From a virus, in the IMG/VR virus record IMGVR_UViG_3300034523_000038, positions 1 through 25,406 of that record: a stretch of 25,406 bases of DNA. One strand, 5' to 3'. Positions 8,215-16,141 of the stretch are shown piece by piece. Within the stretch, counting starts at the first letter, position 1; the number at the start of each line of letters is the position of its first letter. Below the pieces are notes generated by a model. It made no database searches, was not told the DNA's origin, and saw only the letters and a list, made by a program, of their open reading frames with translations. The position numbers were made by a program, and so were the translations under genes.

Positions 8215-8547
8215 TCAGTTGGAAGGAAGGTATTCGACGCCGCTGACGTTGAGCCCGCACCCGGCACCATCGGCGAACAGCTGCGAGCCTGGGGCAAGCT
8301 TGTGGTTGATTGCGTCAATAAGGCTGAGGGTCTGCCCGGCCGGGATTGTTCGGGAGGCGATCCGGCATGGCGTCGACATGGATGCTCCAGCGGTGACGCG
8401 GTACACGTTTACCGTCACGGCCGCGCCCGTGGGGTTTGTCGCGGTGCACGCATGGATTGCAGCCATGGTCGCGTTCGGCGCCGTGTAGCAGGAGGCTGGG
8501 GTTGCCGAAAGAACAACCGCCGAAGCCATTTCCGTGTAATTGATCAC
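8215..8547 (-). CDS. small beta-rich virion-associated protein, unknown
   Basis: A 110-aa protein with no recognised family. It is predicted beta-rich (alternating V/T/A strands such as AAVTVNVYRVTAG) with four Cys and no signal peptide. The start is GTG, overlapping the upstream stop as GTGA, so it is translated together with the 284-aa protein before it. Position corresponds roughly to P22 gene 14, a small head/tail protein, but no sequence match to gp14 is visible. A decoration or tail-tip role is possible but unsupported. Confidence 0.6.
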   Translation of the reverse strand: MINYTEMASAVVLSATPASCYTAPNATMAAIHACTATNPTGAAVTVNVYRVTAGASMSTPCRIASRTIPAGQTLSLIDAINHKLAPGSQLFADGAGCGLNVSGVEYLPSN

Positions 8548-9398
8548 TGCTGTTTCTCCAGCAAGAAGGTGGCATTTTTGGCCGTGGCGACATTGCCGGA
8601 GTTGGCAGCGCTCCAGTTCCAGCCGATGGTGAGGGTGTTCGAGATAGTGGTGTTTAGCGCGGCGCTCACAGAGCCAAGGGCGGGGCCGCCCAGCACGTTC
8701 CCGGCAGAAGTCAGCATGCCGGCTATCTGCATGGTTCCTGACGTACCAGTCGTCCGGGCAGTGATCGAGACGCTGTAGGCAACGCCAACCCCTGACTGGG
8801 CGGCGGCGGGAAGCGTGAATACCTGGGTCAGGACCTTGGTAGCGCCGGATTTAATCCAAACGGAAAGCGTTCCTGCCGATGCTGCCGAGGTAATGAGGCC
8901 GGTCAGGCGCGCCGCCACGGTAGTGCCGGCGACGATTGATGACGCAGGCAATACGAATGTCAGGATGGGGCCGTCTGCCGTACTGTTCTGCGTCACGACA
9001 TCAGCCAGCAGGGCAGTTGGACTCACGACCGGCAATGACACGGAATCGAGTTTGGCCTTGTCGGTAGCTGACATGAACCCGTTCTGGGCGGAGCTGGCTA
9101 CCTCATGCAGTGCTGGGTCAGCTTGTAGCCCGTGAGTCGGCACAATCCCTTCAGGGGCTGCCTCGGACTGGGCGATAACTACCGGAACCACTTCAAATGA
9201 GCTGACCTGCTCCTGAGGCATCACAGCGGCTTCTACGGTCGCTCCAACAATGGCGCTCTCTGAGGCCGAATCGACACCCTCGGAGCCGCCAGTGCGCCTG
9301 ACAATGGTGCTGAAGAATGCATGCCAGACCGGATTGATGAAGCCGTTACTGTCGAAGATCGGTGTGCCCGTGTCGGGGATCTGGGTAGACAGGTTCAT
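8544..9398 (-). CDS. structural protein in the tail-needle (gp26) position, unknown family
   Basis: 284 aa from ATG 9398, which overlaps the stop of the gp10-like gene (ATGA). Residues ~15-35 (GFINPVWHAFFSTIVRRTGG) match a short N-terminal motif often seen in small podovirus tail proteins, and GFMSATDKAKLDSV near 107-120 matches the 'GFMSaaDKaKLD' motif of phage tail-fibre and structural proteins. The C-terminal ~150 residues are Ser/Thr/Ala/Gly-rich and beta-like. P22 has its coiled-coil needle gp26 here; this protein shows no long coiled coil, so if it plugs the tail it does so with another fold. Confidence 0.6.
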   Translation of the reverse strand: MNLSTQIPDTGTPIFDSNGFINPVWHAFFSTIVRRTGGSEGVDSASESAIVGATVEAAVMPQEQVSSFEVVPVVIAQSEAAPEGIVPTHGLQADPALHEVASSAQNGFMSATDKAKLDSVSLPVVSPTALLADVVTQNSTADGPILTFVLPASSIVAGTTVAARLTGLITSAASAGTLSVWIKSGATKVLTQVFTLPAAAQSGVGVAYSVSITARTTGTSGTMQIAGMLTSAGNVLGGPALGSVSAALNTTISNTLTIGWNWSAANSGNVATAKNATFLLEKQQ

Positions 9399-10810
9399 CT
9401 GGTGGCCTGCTGGATCTGTATGTATGCACCGTTCAAGGCTGTCGGGCAATCAGCGGACCAGGACAACTCAAATACACGGCTTCTGGCCTGGCCCAGCCGA
9501 AGAAATCGGCAGTCCTTCAAATACCCGCCACGCTGGCCAAGCGTCGAGCTGATCGACGTCCCCCAGGACGCTCCCTTGGTATCACTCCAGCGCAGGCGCA
9601 CCTCTGGCGGCGTGCCATAACTTCCTTCACCTACCTCCATAGCGGCCTGGAACTGCTGATAGGTAACGCGGTTTCCGTCATCAGCCATATGCGGGAATGA
9701 GCGCACGCGGCGTACAGGACGCCCATCGTCCGAATAGGCATCTAGACGCAGCTCGTAAATCACGCCGCTCTGGTAATCACCGATCAGGTGCATCCCGTTC
9801 CAGTAGCTGAAACAGCCGGCCATATGCCGGTTGAAGTTGCCCTTCTTGTCCATGGTTGCGCGTTCATGCCACTCGCTGGTGGCGGCGTCGAACACCCAAG
9901 TTTTGTTGGCGGATGGGAAGGTAATGACGTACCAGTAATGGCCTGACATCTGGTGCACGTAGGCGAAGGCATCATCCACCCGCGCATAGGTCTGGAACTC
10001 GTTTTCAATGGCGAAGGTGCTGATGCGCTCCCGGTCATAGTTGACGGTGCGCAAGACCATGCAATTGCCCTCTTTCGACCTGCTGAGCCAATAGAGCGAG
10101 CCATCTGCCTGGGCTATGCTGTCGGCCGAGGCGCATCCGAATTCGATGAATGTCCCGGCTGTGCGCGAGAACGTGAAGGCCGCGCCGCCGGTGTTGGACC
10201 AAATTTCAGTGGTCTGCTGGCCGAACAGAAACACGTTGCGCCGGGTAGCGGCCACGGCCACCAGCGTATCCGCTGCGCCCGATTTGCTGGCGAAGTCCAG
10301 CGAGTCAAAATCGGCCTCGTTGAGCAGCGAGATATACCACTGCTTTGTACCTGGCCGGTTCAGCAGGATATAGCCGTCCACCAGGTCAACCCTTGATGAT
10401 CCGTAGAACGCCTCGTTGACGATCTTGGCGAAGGCCAGCGTCCGAAGGTTGATCGTGTACCCGGATGCGGTGCCGTCAACCACGATTATCTGGTTTCCAT
10501 TGTCGAGCATGTAGCACCGACTGTAGGCCGAATCAATTTGGCCCAGGACGGTGACAGTGAAATCCAAATTCACCCGAACCACGGACTGTCCAACAACCCC
10601 AAACAGGCGGTTATCGGTGCTGGTGTACATGCAGCGCCAGCCGGTGTAATCACCGGCATCCCCTTTTTTCACTGCGCCGGGCGTCGGGTAAAACGTTGCC
10701 GGAAACTCTTCACCCTCGGGGTTTTTCTCTGCGTACAGATTGACGCAGCGCTGGCAAGCGGCGATCAGGCTGCGTGACTGATAGGCGCCGGTAGTAAGCG
10801 GGACTTTCAT
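9395..10810 (-). CDS. packaged-DNA stabilisation protein (P22 gp10-like)
   Basis: 471 aa, almost the same length as P22 gp10. The N-terminus (PLTTGAYQSRSLIAACQRCVNLYAEKNPEG) and the following beta-propeller-like repeats (GTASGYTINLRTLAFAKI, GYILLNRPGTKQWYIS) are characteristic of the gp10 'phage stabilisation' family. It should assemble as the tail hub beneath the gp4-like ring after packaging, preventing DNA leakage and holding the tailspikes. It follows the gp4-like gene with a 2-nt gap, as in P22. ATG start at 10810. Confidence 0.88.
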   Translation of the reverse strand: MKVPLTTGAYQSRSLIAACQRCVNLYAEKNPEGEEFPATFYPTPGAVKKGDAGDYTGWRCMYTSTDNRLFGVVGQSVVRVNLDFTVTVLGQIDSAYSRCYMLDNGNQIIVVDGTASGYTINLRTLAFAKIVNEAFYGSSRVDLVDGYILLNRPGTKQWYISLLNEADFDSLDFASKSGAADTLVAVAATRRNVFLFGQQTTEIWSNTGGAAFTFSRTAGTFIEFGCASADSIAQADGSLYWLSRSKEGNCMVLRTVNYDRERISTFAIENEFQTYARVDDAFAYVHQMSGHYWYVITFPSANKTWVFDAATSEWHERATMDKKGNFNRHMAGCFSYWNGMHLIGDYQSGVIYELRLDAYSDDGRPVRRVRSFPHMADDGNRVTYQQFQAAMEVGEGSYGTPPEVRLRWSDTKGASWGTSISSTLGQRGGYLKDCRFLRLGQARSRVFELSWSADCPTALNGAYIQIQQATR

Positions 10811-10812
10811 GG

Positions 10813-11520
10813 CTATCGGTCCGAGTAGACGTTGTAGGACCCGCCAGGCATCACGGCGGCCGGCATTTGCAGCTTGGCAACTTGCAGATTCGACTGGCGC
10901 ACGGTTGCTAGGCTGGCATTGGCCAGGGCAATAACCACCGGATTAGGCTGCAAGCCATAGTCCGAATAGAGGCGCCCGGCCAGGTTGTACATCAGCGCCT
11001 CTTCATAGACTTCTGGAAGCGTGATGTCGTCATATGCAGACGGGAAGCGACCCAGCGGACGCAAGGCCAGGATATGCAGCTCATAACCGGCACCGGCCAC
11101 CGGCCAGACATGGAGGATGCCCAGCGGCATTTGCGGGTCATACCAGACCAGCGAAGCCATCGACGCCATGGTCTTGGTCGACACCCTGGCGTAGTCGGCG
11201 ATCGACTGGAGCAAGTCCAGCGGATAATCAATTGGCAGCCCTGGGTTGTTCAGCTGACGGCAATAGGCCCCAGACAGCTTTGAGGGGCGCGGTGTATCAA
11301 AGTCGCCACCAACACCCACCGTATAGGTTTGTGCGCCTGTGGCGGTGCACGGAACGTCCACGATCTGGTAGACCACGTTCCGCTTCACCGACCATTGCGC
11401 CATCATCATGTTGAGCTGCTTGAACGCGTCAGACACATCCTCATCCGATGCGGTTTGACCGACCCCCAGCACGCCTATTTTCTTTAGCGCCAGGTTGATC
11501 AGCTCTACTGGGGTGGTCAT
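10813..11520 (-). CDS. head-to-tail adaptor / tail accessory factor (P22 gp4-like)
   Basis: 235 aa. The helical N-terminus (VELINLALKKIGVLGVGQTASDEDV) and the 'QLNMMMAQWS' segment are typical of podovirus gp4-like adaptors that ring the portal after packaging. It is longer than P22 gp4 (166 aa), with an additional middle region. Its position immediately before the gp10-like gene supports the call. ATG at 11520. Confidence 0.8.
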   Translation of the reverse strand: MTTPVELINLALKKIGVLGVGQTASDEDVSDAFKQLNMMMAQWSVKRNVVYQIVDVPCTATGAQTYTVGVGGDFDTPRPSKLSGAYCRQLNNPGLPIDYPLDLLQSIADYARVSTKTMASMASLVWYDPQMPLGILHVWPVAGAGYELHILALRPLGRFPSAYDDITLPEVYEEALMYNLAGRLYSDYGLQPNPVVIALANASLATVRQSNLQVAKLQMPAAVMPGGSYNVYSDR

Positions 11521-11524
11521 GGGG

Positions 11525-11959
11525 TCAGACCTCGGCCAGTTTGGCGTCGATTGCAGCCTGGATCTTGTCGGCGCCGGTTCGTGGGTGCAGGTTCAGGCCC
11601 AGTTCCTTGGCATCCGTCAGCAGCTTCTGGCGCGCTTGCTCGGCCTCATCGGCAGATGGCACCTCTACGAACTGCTCTGCATCGCCCTGACGTCCGCGGG
11701 CGGTGAAGGCATTGAACAGAAGATTCAGCACACCAGGCGCTTCGCCATTCAGCTCTTCATAGTCGAGCCATTTGGTGAACAGCTCGCGGTGGTCGGCAGG
11801 CGGAATACCGCCAGAGCCTTGCGCCAGGCCCGCAGCTTCCGCCTCAGACTTAGGAAATGGGGTGTCAGCCCATTCATCACCAAGGTCGCTTTCTTCACGC
11901 TGGCTTTCAACCACCACCGCGGTGAGGGTCGGGTGGTACTTCCACTTAGGGAAATCCAT
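11525..11959 (-). CDS. small head-region protein with C-terminal HeH/LEM-like motif
   Basis: 144 aa from ATG 11959, chosen because GGAGA lies about 6 nt upstream. The N-terminal ~60 residues are acidic (REESDLGDEWADTPFPKSEAEA). The last ~35 residues (LLTDAKELGLNLHPRTGADKIQAAID) look like a HeH/LEM or SAP-like helix-extended-helix unit, a small fold often attached to phage head proteins. It is separated from the coat gene by a terminator and ends 4 nt before the gp4-like gene. Function unknown. Confidence 0.65.
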   Translation of the reverse strand: MDFPKWKYHPTLTAVVVESQREESDLGDEWADTPFPKSEAEAAGLAQGSGGIPPADHRELFTKWLDYEELNGEAPGVLNLLFNAFTARGRQGDAEQFVEVPSADEAEQARQKLLTDAKELGLNLHPRTGADKIQAAIDAKLAEV

Positions 11960-11972
11960 GATTATCTCCAAT

Positions 11973-11997
11973 CAATAAAAAGGCCCCGAAGGGCCTT
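11973..11997 (-). terminator. internal terminator after the coat gene
   Basis: A 7-bp stem (AAGGCCC/GGGCCTT, 11991-11997 with 11980-11986) with a TTCG tetraloop is followed on the minus strand by TTTATT. It lies 16-40 nt past the coat stop codon and just before the ribosome-binding site of the next gene. A Q-modified polymerase would read through; unmodified or partial termination would make coat mRNA more abundant than that of the tail genes. Confidence 0.85.
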
Positions 11998-12012
11998 GAA
12001 GGTGGCGAGCGC

Positions 12013-13233
12013 TTACAGAACGTCGGCGATGCCGATGCCCCACTCAGGACGCGGAGTTGCGTAGCCGTAGAGGATGTCCAGGCGGCTGATGAACACGTCA
12101 TTGGTGATGTCGAAGCCACGCAAGAAGCGCATCGACACGCCGTCATAGGTCTCGCGGTGCGCCATATCCATGTTGCGCGGCAACGGCAGGTCAGCAGATG
12201 CCATGGTGATCGCCATCGGGTCCATCGCAAAGTTCTTGCGGAAGGTCACGCCGGCACCGCCCACCAGGGTGATCAGCGCGCCGTTGGCCGGCGATGCGGT
12301 AACAGTGCCGTAGGCGACGTTGCCAGCAGCAATTGCCGGGTAGATTGGGATGGTAGTGGCGCCTGCACCAACGTTGGCGGTGACCACGAACTGGCGCAGC
12401 TCGCCGGTGGATTGCTTAGTTACCGGGTTGGTGCCGAACACGCCCGCGATGGTGATCACGTCGCCCTTGGCGAATGTGCCAGTGATTGCTGTCACCGTCA
12501 GAGCGCTACCAGTTTGGTTGGCACCGTTTACAGCGCCCGCCGAGTAGGTGCCGTTGGTGTGTTTGATGACGGTCTGATCCATACCCCAGTCAAAGCCCAG
12601 GGTATCAATCCCCATTTCACCGCTCTTGTACTGATCGCCCACCTTCTGGGTGTTGTTGAACAGCCCTTTCAGGCTGTCAACAGTGCGGGCCTGGGTGCGA
12701 GGGTCAAGAATGGTCTTGCGGCGCCCACGGGCGTTCATGCGCGGCGTTGCCGTCATGTCCAGACGTGCGCCCGCATCCAGCCAGGTGCTGGAGGTCGGCG
12801 TAACGATGGTGCCGGTACCGTCCGTGGCCATGCCCTGGAATGTCAGGTTAGAGAAGCTATCAACCGACTGCATCACATCTACAGCGACACCGCCGGCCAG
12901 AGCATTCACCGCCGGCATGATGAAGCGTTCACTGAAATCATCGATCGACAGCGCCAGTTCGGCAGAGTTGAAGCCCATATCGACACCCTTTTGGGTGGCG
13001 ACAGTCAGCGGGACCTGCCGTTCGTTGGTGTCCTGCGGAACAGCGACACGGCCAGAGCGCACAATGTAGTCATTCGGTAGACGGATGCGCAGGGTGTCAC
13101 CGATCTTGCCGCCGGTTTTGGCGAAGCTGTCGTCGTATTGGGTATCGATGTTGCGCAGGAACAGGTTGCTGTTCTTGAAGAGGCGCAAAGCCTCGCGGGT
13201 GATCATTTGGGGGGTTAACAGGGAGTTAGCCAT
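12013..13233 (-). CDS. major capsid (coat) protein, P22 gp5-like
   Basis: 406 aa. The N-terminal part (ANSLLTPQMITREALRLFKN, IGDTLRIRLPNDYIV, DMGFNSAELALSIDDFSERFI) matches the P22-type coat family, an HK97 fold with an extra inserted domain. The inserted-domain region corresponds to the Thr/Gly-rich middle (~215-320: SALTVTAITGTFAKGDVITIAGV). It sits directly after the scaffold gene, as in P22. The start is ATG with AAGGAAA upstream, a strong ribosome-binding site fitting a protein needed in hundreds of copies. No proteolytic maturation protease gene is present, as expected for P22-type heads. Confidence 0.93.
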   Translation of the reverse strand: MANSLLTPQMITREALRLFKNSNLFLRNIDTQYDDSFAKTGGKIGDTLRIRLPNDYIVRSGRVAVPQDTNERQVPLTVATQKGVDMGFNSAELALSIDDFSERFIMPAVNALAGGVAVDVMQSVDSFSNLTFQGMATDGTGTIVTPTSSTWLDAGARLDMTATPRMNARGRRKTILDPRTQARTVDSLKGLFNNTQKVGDQYKSGEMGIDTLGFDWGMDQTVIKHTNGTYSAGAVNGANQTGSALTVTAITGTFAKGDVITIAGVFGTNPVTKQSTGELRQFVVTANVGAGATTIPIYPAIAAGNVAYGTVTASPANGALITLVGGAGVTFRKNFAMDPMAITMASADLPLPRNMDMAHRETYDGVSMRFLRGFDITNDVFISRLDILYGYATPRPEWGIGIADVL

Positions 13234-13245
13234 GGTGCGTTTCCT

Positions 13246-14001
13246 TTAACGAGATTTTGAGTTCTTTTCTCGCCATTTCGCCCACTCAGCCATGGACATC
13301 TTCGACGGGTCAGTCTCAACCGTCGTAGAGCCATCGATGGGGGTGATTGGCGCAGGTGCTTTCGAAACAGCCTTGGGCACTGGCTGGGCAGCTTTAAGAG
13401 CCAGCCTTTCCAGTTCCCGGCCTTGCTGTACTGGCGGTAGAGAGAGAATGCGGGAGGCTTCTTCTGGGTTCTTACCCAGGGCGTAGATGACCTTGTGAGC
13501 GTCATCCATACCCAGGATCGATTCCACGGAATCCTGGCTAATGCCCAGGGCGTCCAGCGTCACAACAGCGCTCTGGAAGTCTGGGTACTGCTCGGCGCCC
13601 ACCTTCGATACCGTCTGGCCCCGCTCGGCAATAGCCTGGTGCTGGGCCTTTTCCGCAGCGCGTTTCTCGACCAGTTCGTCGATATTCGGTTGCTGTGGAG
13701 TGACATCGGTAGCGTCGGCCTCACCGCCCGCTCTCAACTGCTCTACCAACATGCGGTACCGCTCGGCCGCGCCGGTGCTGGCCTCGGCTTTGCGTTCCGC
13801 TTCGTGTCGCTGCCGCGTCAGTTCACTGATGCGCTTGAGTGCCCACGCGTTGGGGTCCTTCCCTTCCTGCGTGTCGGTGGGCTCTTGCGTGCTATCAGTG
13901 GGTTGCGCGATGTCGCTGGTGGACTGGTCCAGCAATGTGTCGTCCGGCTGCGTCGATTCCGCATCCTGCGAGGTTGTATGCACCTGGGTTTCGTCAGTCA
14001 T
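13246..14001 (-). CDS. scaffolding protein (P22 gp8 position)
   Basis: 251 aa from ATG 14001. Highly charged and Gln/Thr/Asp-rich N-terminus (TDETQVHTTSQDAESTQPDD), a helical middle (LKRISELTRQRHEAERKAEA), and a basic helix at the C-terminus (KMSMAEWAKWREKNSKSR). P22 scaffold also binds coat through a basic helix-turn-helix C-terminus. It directs coat assembly into procapsids and is expected to exit before maturation. It lies between portal and coat. Starts further upstream would overlap portal and add an atypical Pro/Arg-rich tract. Confidence 0.85.
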   Translation of the reverse strand: MTDETQVHTTSQDAESTQPDDTLLDQSTSDIAQPTDSTQEPTDTQEGKDPNAWALKRISELTRQRHEAERKAEASTGAAERYRMLVEQLRAGGEADATDVTPQQPNIDELVEKRAAEKAQHQAIAERGQTVSKVGAEQYPDFQSAVVTLDALGISQDSVESILGMDDAHKVIYALGKNPEEASRILSLPPVQQGRELERLALKAAQPVPKAVSKAPAPITPIDGSTTVETDPSKMSMAEWAKWREKNSKSR

Positions 14002-14050
14002 GGCCTTGGTATCCAAGTAATCAGCACCGGGGAACCGCCCGGAGTCGGGT

Positions 14051-16138
14051 TTATTGCAAGGGTTGCAGCATTGGCTGCGCTTCCGGTGGTGCCGGCTGCG
14101 CATCAATTGGGGATGGGTCTGTAAGGGCGGTGGCCACGGCCTGCTGAGCCATGATTGAGGCTTGCACCGGGTCAAGTTTGGCCATCAGCCCATCAAGGCG
14201 GTCTGTGATGGCTTTGTAGGCGTTGATTTCGTTCGCCTTGTCCTTGTCGCTGGCCTTCTTGTCGTTGTCAGCGGCGGCCTGCATGGCGGCGGCAAGCTGG
14301 GCTTGCAACTGCTGGATCTGCTGCTGGGCGGCTTCCAGCTCTGGGGGCGGGCCTTCGCCGCGGATGTTTGCGGGAATGATGTTCTTCCAGCGCTCGGCCA
14401 GTTCATCCGAAAGCGGGAAGCCGGCGGCTGCGAAGAAAAGATCGCCGGCATTGGGCATAAAGTTTGGATCACTCATCGCCAATTGGCACATAGCCTCAAA
14501 CGCTTCCTCGCGCTTGCTGGCATAGCTCGGACCGCTCTCGGCGATAACCTCGTATTTGCCCATGGCCGGGTTGAACGCCCGGTCCACACCGTCAGTACCA
14601 TCGGTCTTAGGCTGCTCAACCATTGGCTGCTGCTGGTTGGGGTCGATGCGCACGGTGTCGTCGCTACCATCCTCGGCGAGGATGCGCAGCGTGCGCGGCG
14701 TGTCGTAGATCTTGGGGATGATGTCTACCAGGATCTTGCCCGTGTACCGCACGGCCTTGGCCTGGTTGTCCCGGTACTGCATGGTGGCCCGGTCCGACTG
14801 CTTGACCCGCTTGCCGATGGCCACGCCGGATATCTCGTTGGACGGAGCGCCCATCAGCGGGTCATTCTGGCCGCTGACCATCTTCATTTCTTCGGCTGCA
14901 ACCTGCATACCTTGGATGTAGGCGGCGCTCATGACGGGAGGATCGGTGCGCATAGGTGGCGCAACAGGATTCCCTGCGTCGTCAATATCGTTGTATGGCA
15001 GGTGCGAGTGGTTTTCGGTGTTGGCCGTCTCCCAAATGCTCTCGTAGCCTTCAATGGCCTTGGCGCCGGTCACCCATGGGGTTTTGGTCTGGAGCGCTAC
15101 GTACTCAACAGCACCTGACGACCAGTAGTTGTACATGCGCTGCGGGTCTTTCAGGTTGCGAACGTGCCCCTTGCGATCCAGCTTGCCATCGATGAGGGTT
15201 TCCTCACCCACGACGCGCACGATAGGGATAGTCGTGCCTGGCCACTCGCTGCGGTCTATGATCTGGTCACCAGCGATCAGGCACCAATCAACCTTTTGCT
15301 TCTGGATCGGGCGGCGCTGGATTTCCTTATCGGCCATGGCCAGCTTGGCCAGCTCTGGATCGGCCTTCATAAGCTCGGACTGGGTGATCATCGAGATTTG
15401 CACACCATTGACGCCATCAGGCCAAGGCATGGCAATCAGCGTGTCTTTCTCGTAGGTGATGTAGTAGTACTCGGCCACGCGCACCGTGTCTTCATTCGAC
15501 CAGTCGTCGCGCTCGCCCATGGTGGTACTCGCCACCTTGTCCTTGTACGCCGGGTATTTGCGGTTGAAGTCCTCGACCTTCATGTCGTCGAACACGAAAC
15601 CATACTTGGCATCGCTGCCGTCCATTTCCTTGATGTCGGGATCCAGATAGACCGACAGTGGGTTGCGGATACGGCGGATGTAGATTTCTTGGTCGAACGA
15701 GTCATCGCCAGCGTATTCGGTCACCACGCGCCAGTAGCCAATGCCGGTCTTGACCTGGAAGTCCAGGGCGGTGTCGTAGGCATCAGCAGCGTTCGACTGG
15801 TACTCAATGTGCCGGATAACGCCCTCATAGACCTGGGCCGACTCGTAGCTGGCATCACCGCCCACAGCACTGACCTTCACGCTGGGCCGGTTCTCTTTGG
15901 CCTCGTTGATCACCATCAGCGCGTGTTGGCGGGTTTTGTTGATGGTCAGCGACGGCCGCTTGTCCTGGTCCCGGTTCTTGCGCATGCCCTCGGGCCATTG
16001 GTAGCCGTTGTCCGAGTCAGCATTGACGAACTTCAAGTCAGCCAAGAACAGGGTACGAAAGTCGGCCTCGAAGTCCTGGCACCGCTTGAACCGTGCTTTT
16101 GCTTCGGTCAGCAGTTTGTCGTCTTCTTTGTCTGACAC
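14051..16138 (-). CDS. portal protein (P22 gp1-like)
   Basis: 695 aa, close to P22 portal (725 aa). It has typical portal features: the charged N-terminal helix (EAKARFKRCQDFEADFRTLF), FVNADSDNGYQWPEG, the clip/stem region (DYDTALDFQ-type and SVYLDPDIKEMDGSDAKYGF), and a C-terminal Gln/Ala-rich coiled coil at about 605-660 that in P22 forms the barrel inside the head. The dodecamer is the DNA gate and docking point for terminase and gp4-like adaptors. The start is GTG at 16138, 3 nt after the TerL stop, with GGGATAG upstream. Confidence 0.92.
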   Translation of the reverse strand: MSDKEDDKLLTEAKARFKRCQDFEADFRTLFLADLKFVNADSDNGYQWPEGMRKNRDQDKRPSLTINKTRQHALMVINEAKENRPSVKVSAVGGDASYESAQVYEGVIRHIEYQSNAADAYDTALDFQVKTGIGYWRVVTEYAGDDSFDQEIYIRRIRNPLSVYLDPDIKEMDGSDAKYGFVFDDMKVEDFNRKYPAYKDKVASTTMGERDDWSNEDTVRVAEYYYITYEKDTLIAMPWPDGVNGVQISMITQSELMKADPELAKLAMADKEIQRRPIQKQKVDWCLIAGDQIIDRSEWPGTTIPIVRVVGEETLIDGKLDRKGHVRNLKDPQRMYNYWSSGAVEYVALQTKTPWVTGAKAIEGYESIWETANTENHSHLPYNDIDDAGNPVAPPMRTDPPVMSAAYIQGMQVAAEEMKMVSGQNDPLMGAPSNEISGVAIGKRVKQSDRATMQYRDNQAKAVRYTGKILVDIIPKIYDTPRTLRILAEDGSDDTVRIDPNQQQPMVEQPKTDGTDGVDRAFNPAMGKYEVIAESGPSYASKREEAFEAMCQLAMSDPNFMPNAGDLFFAAAGFPLSDELAERWKNIIPANIRGEGPPPELEAAQQQIQQLQAQLAAAMQAAADNDKKASDKDKANEINAYKAITDRLDGLMAKLDPVQASIMAQQAVATALTDPSPIDAQPAPPEAQPMLQPLQ

Positions 16139-16141
16139 GGG

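Noticed and set aside
14162-16135. Two long plus-strand ORFs (318 and 323 aa) opposite the portal gene
   Set aside because: Antisense reading of the portal coding sequence; no recognisable domain and no initiation signals.
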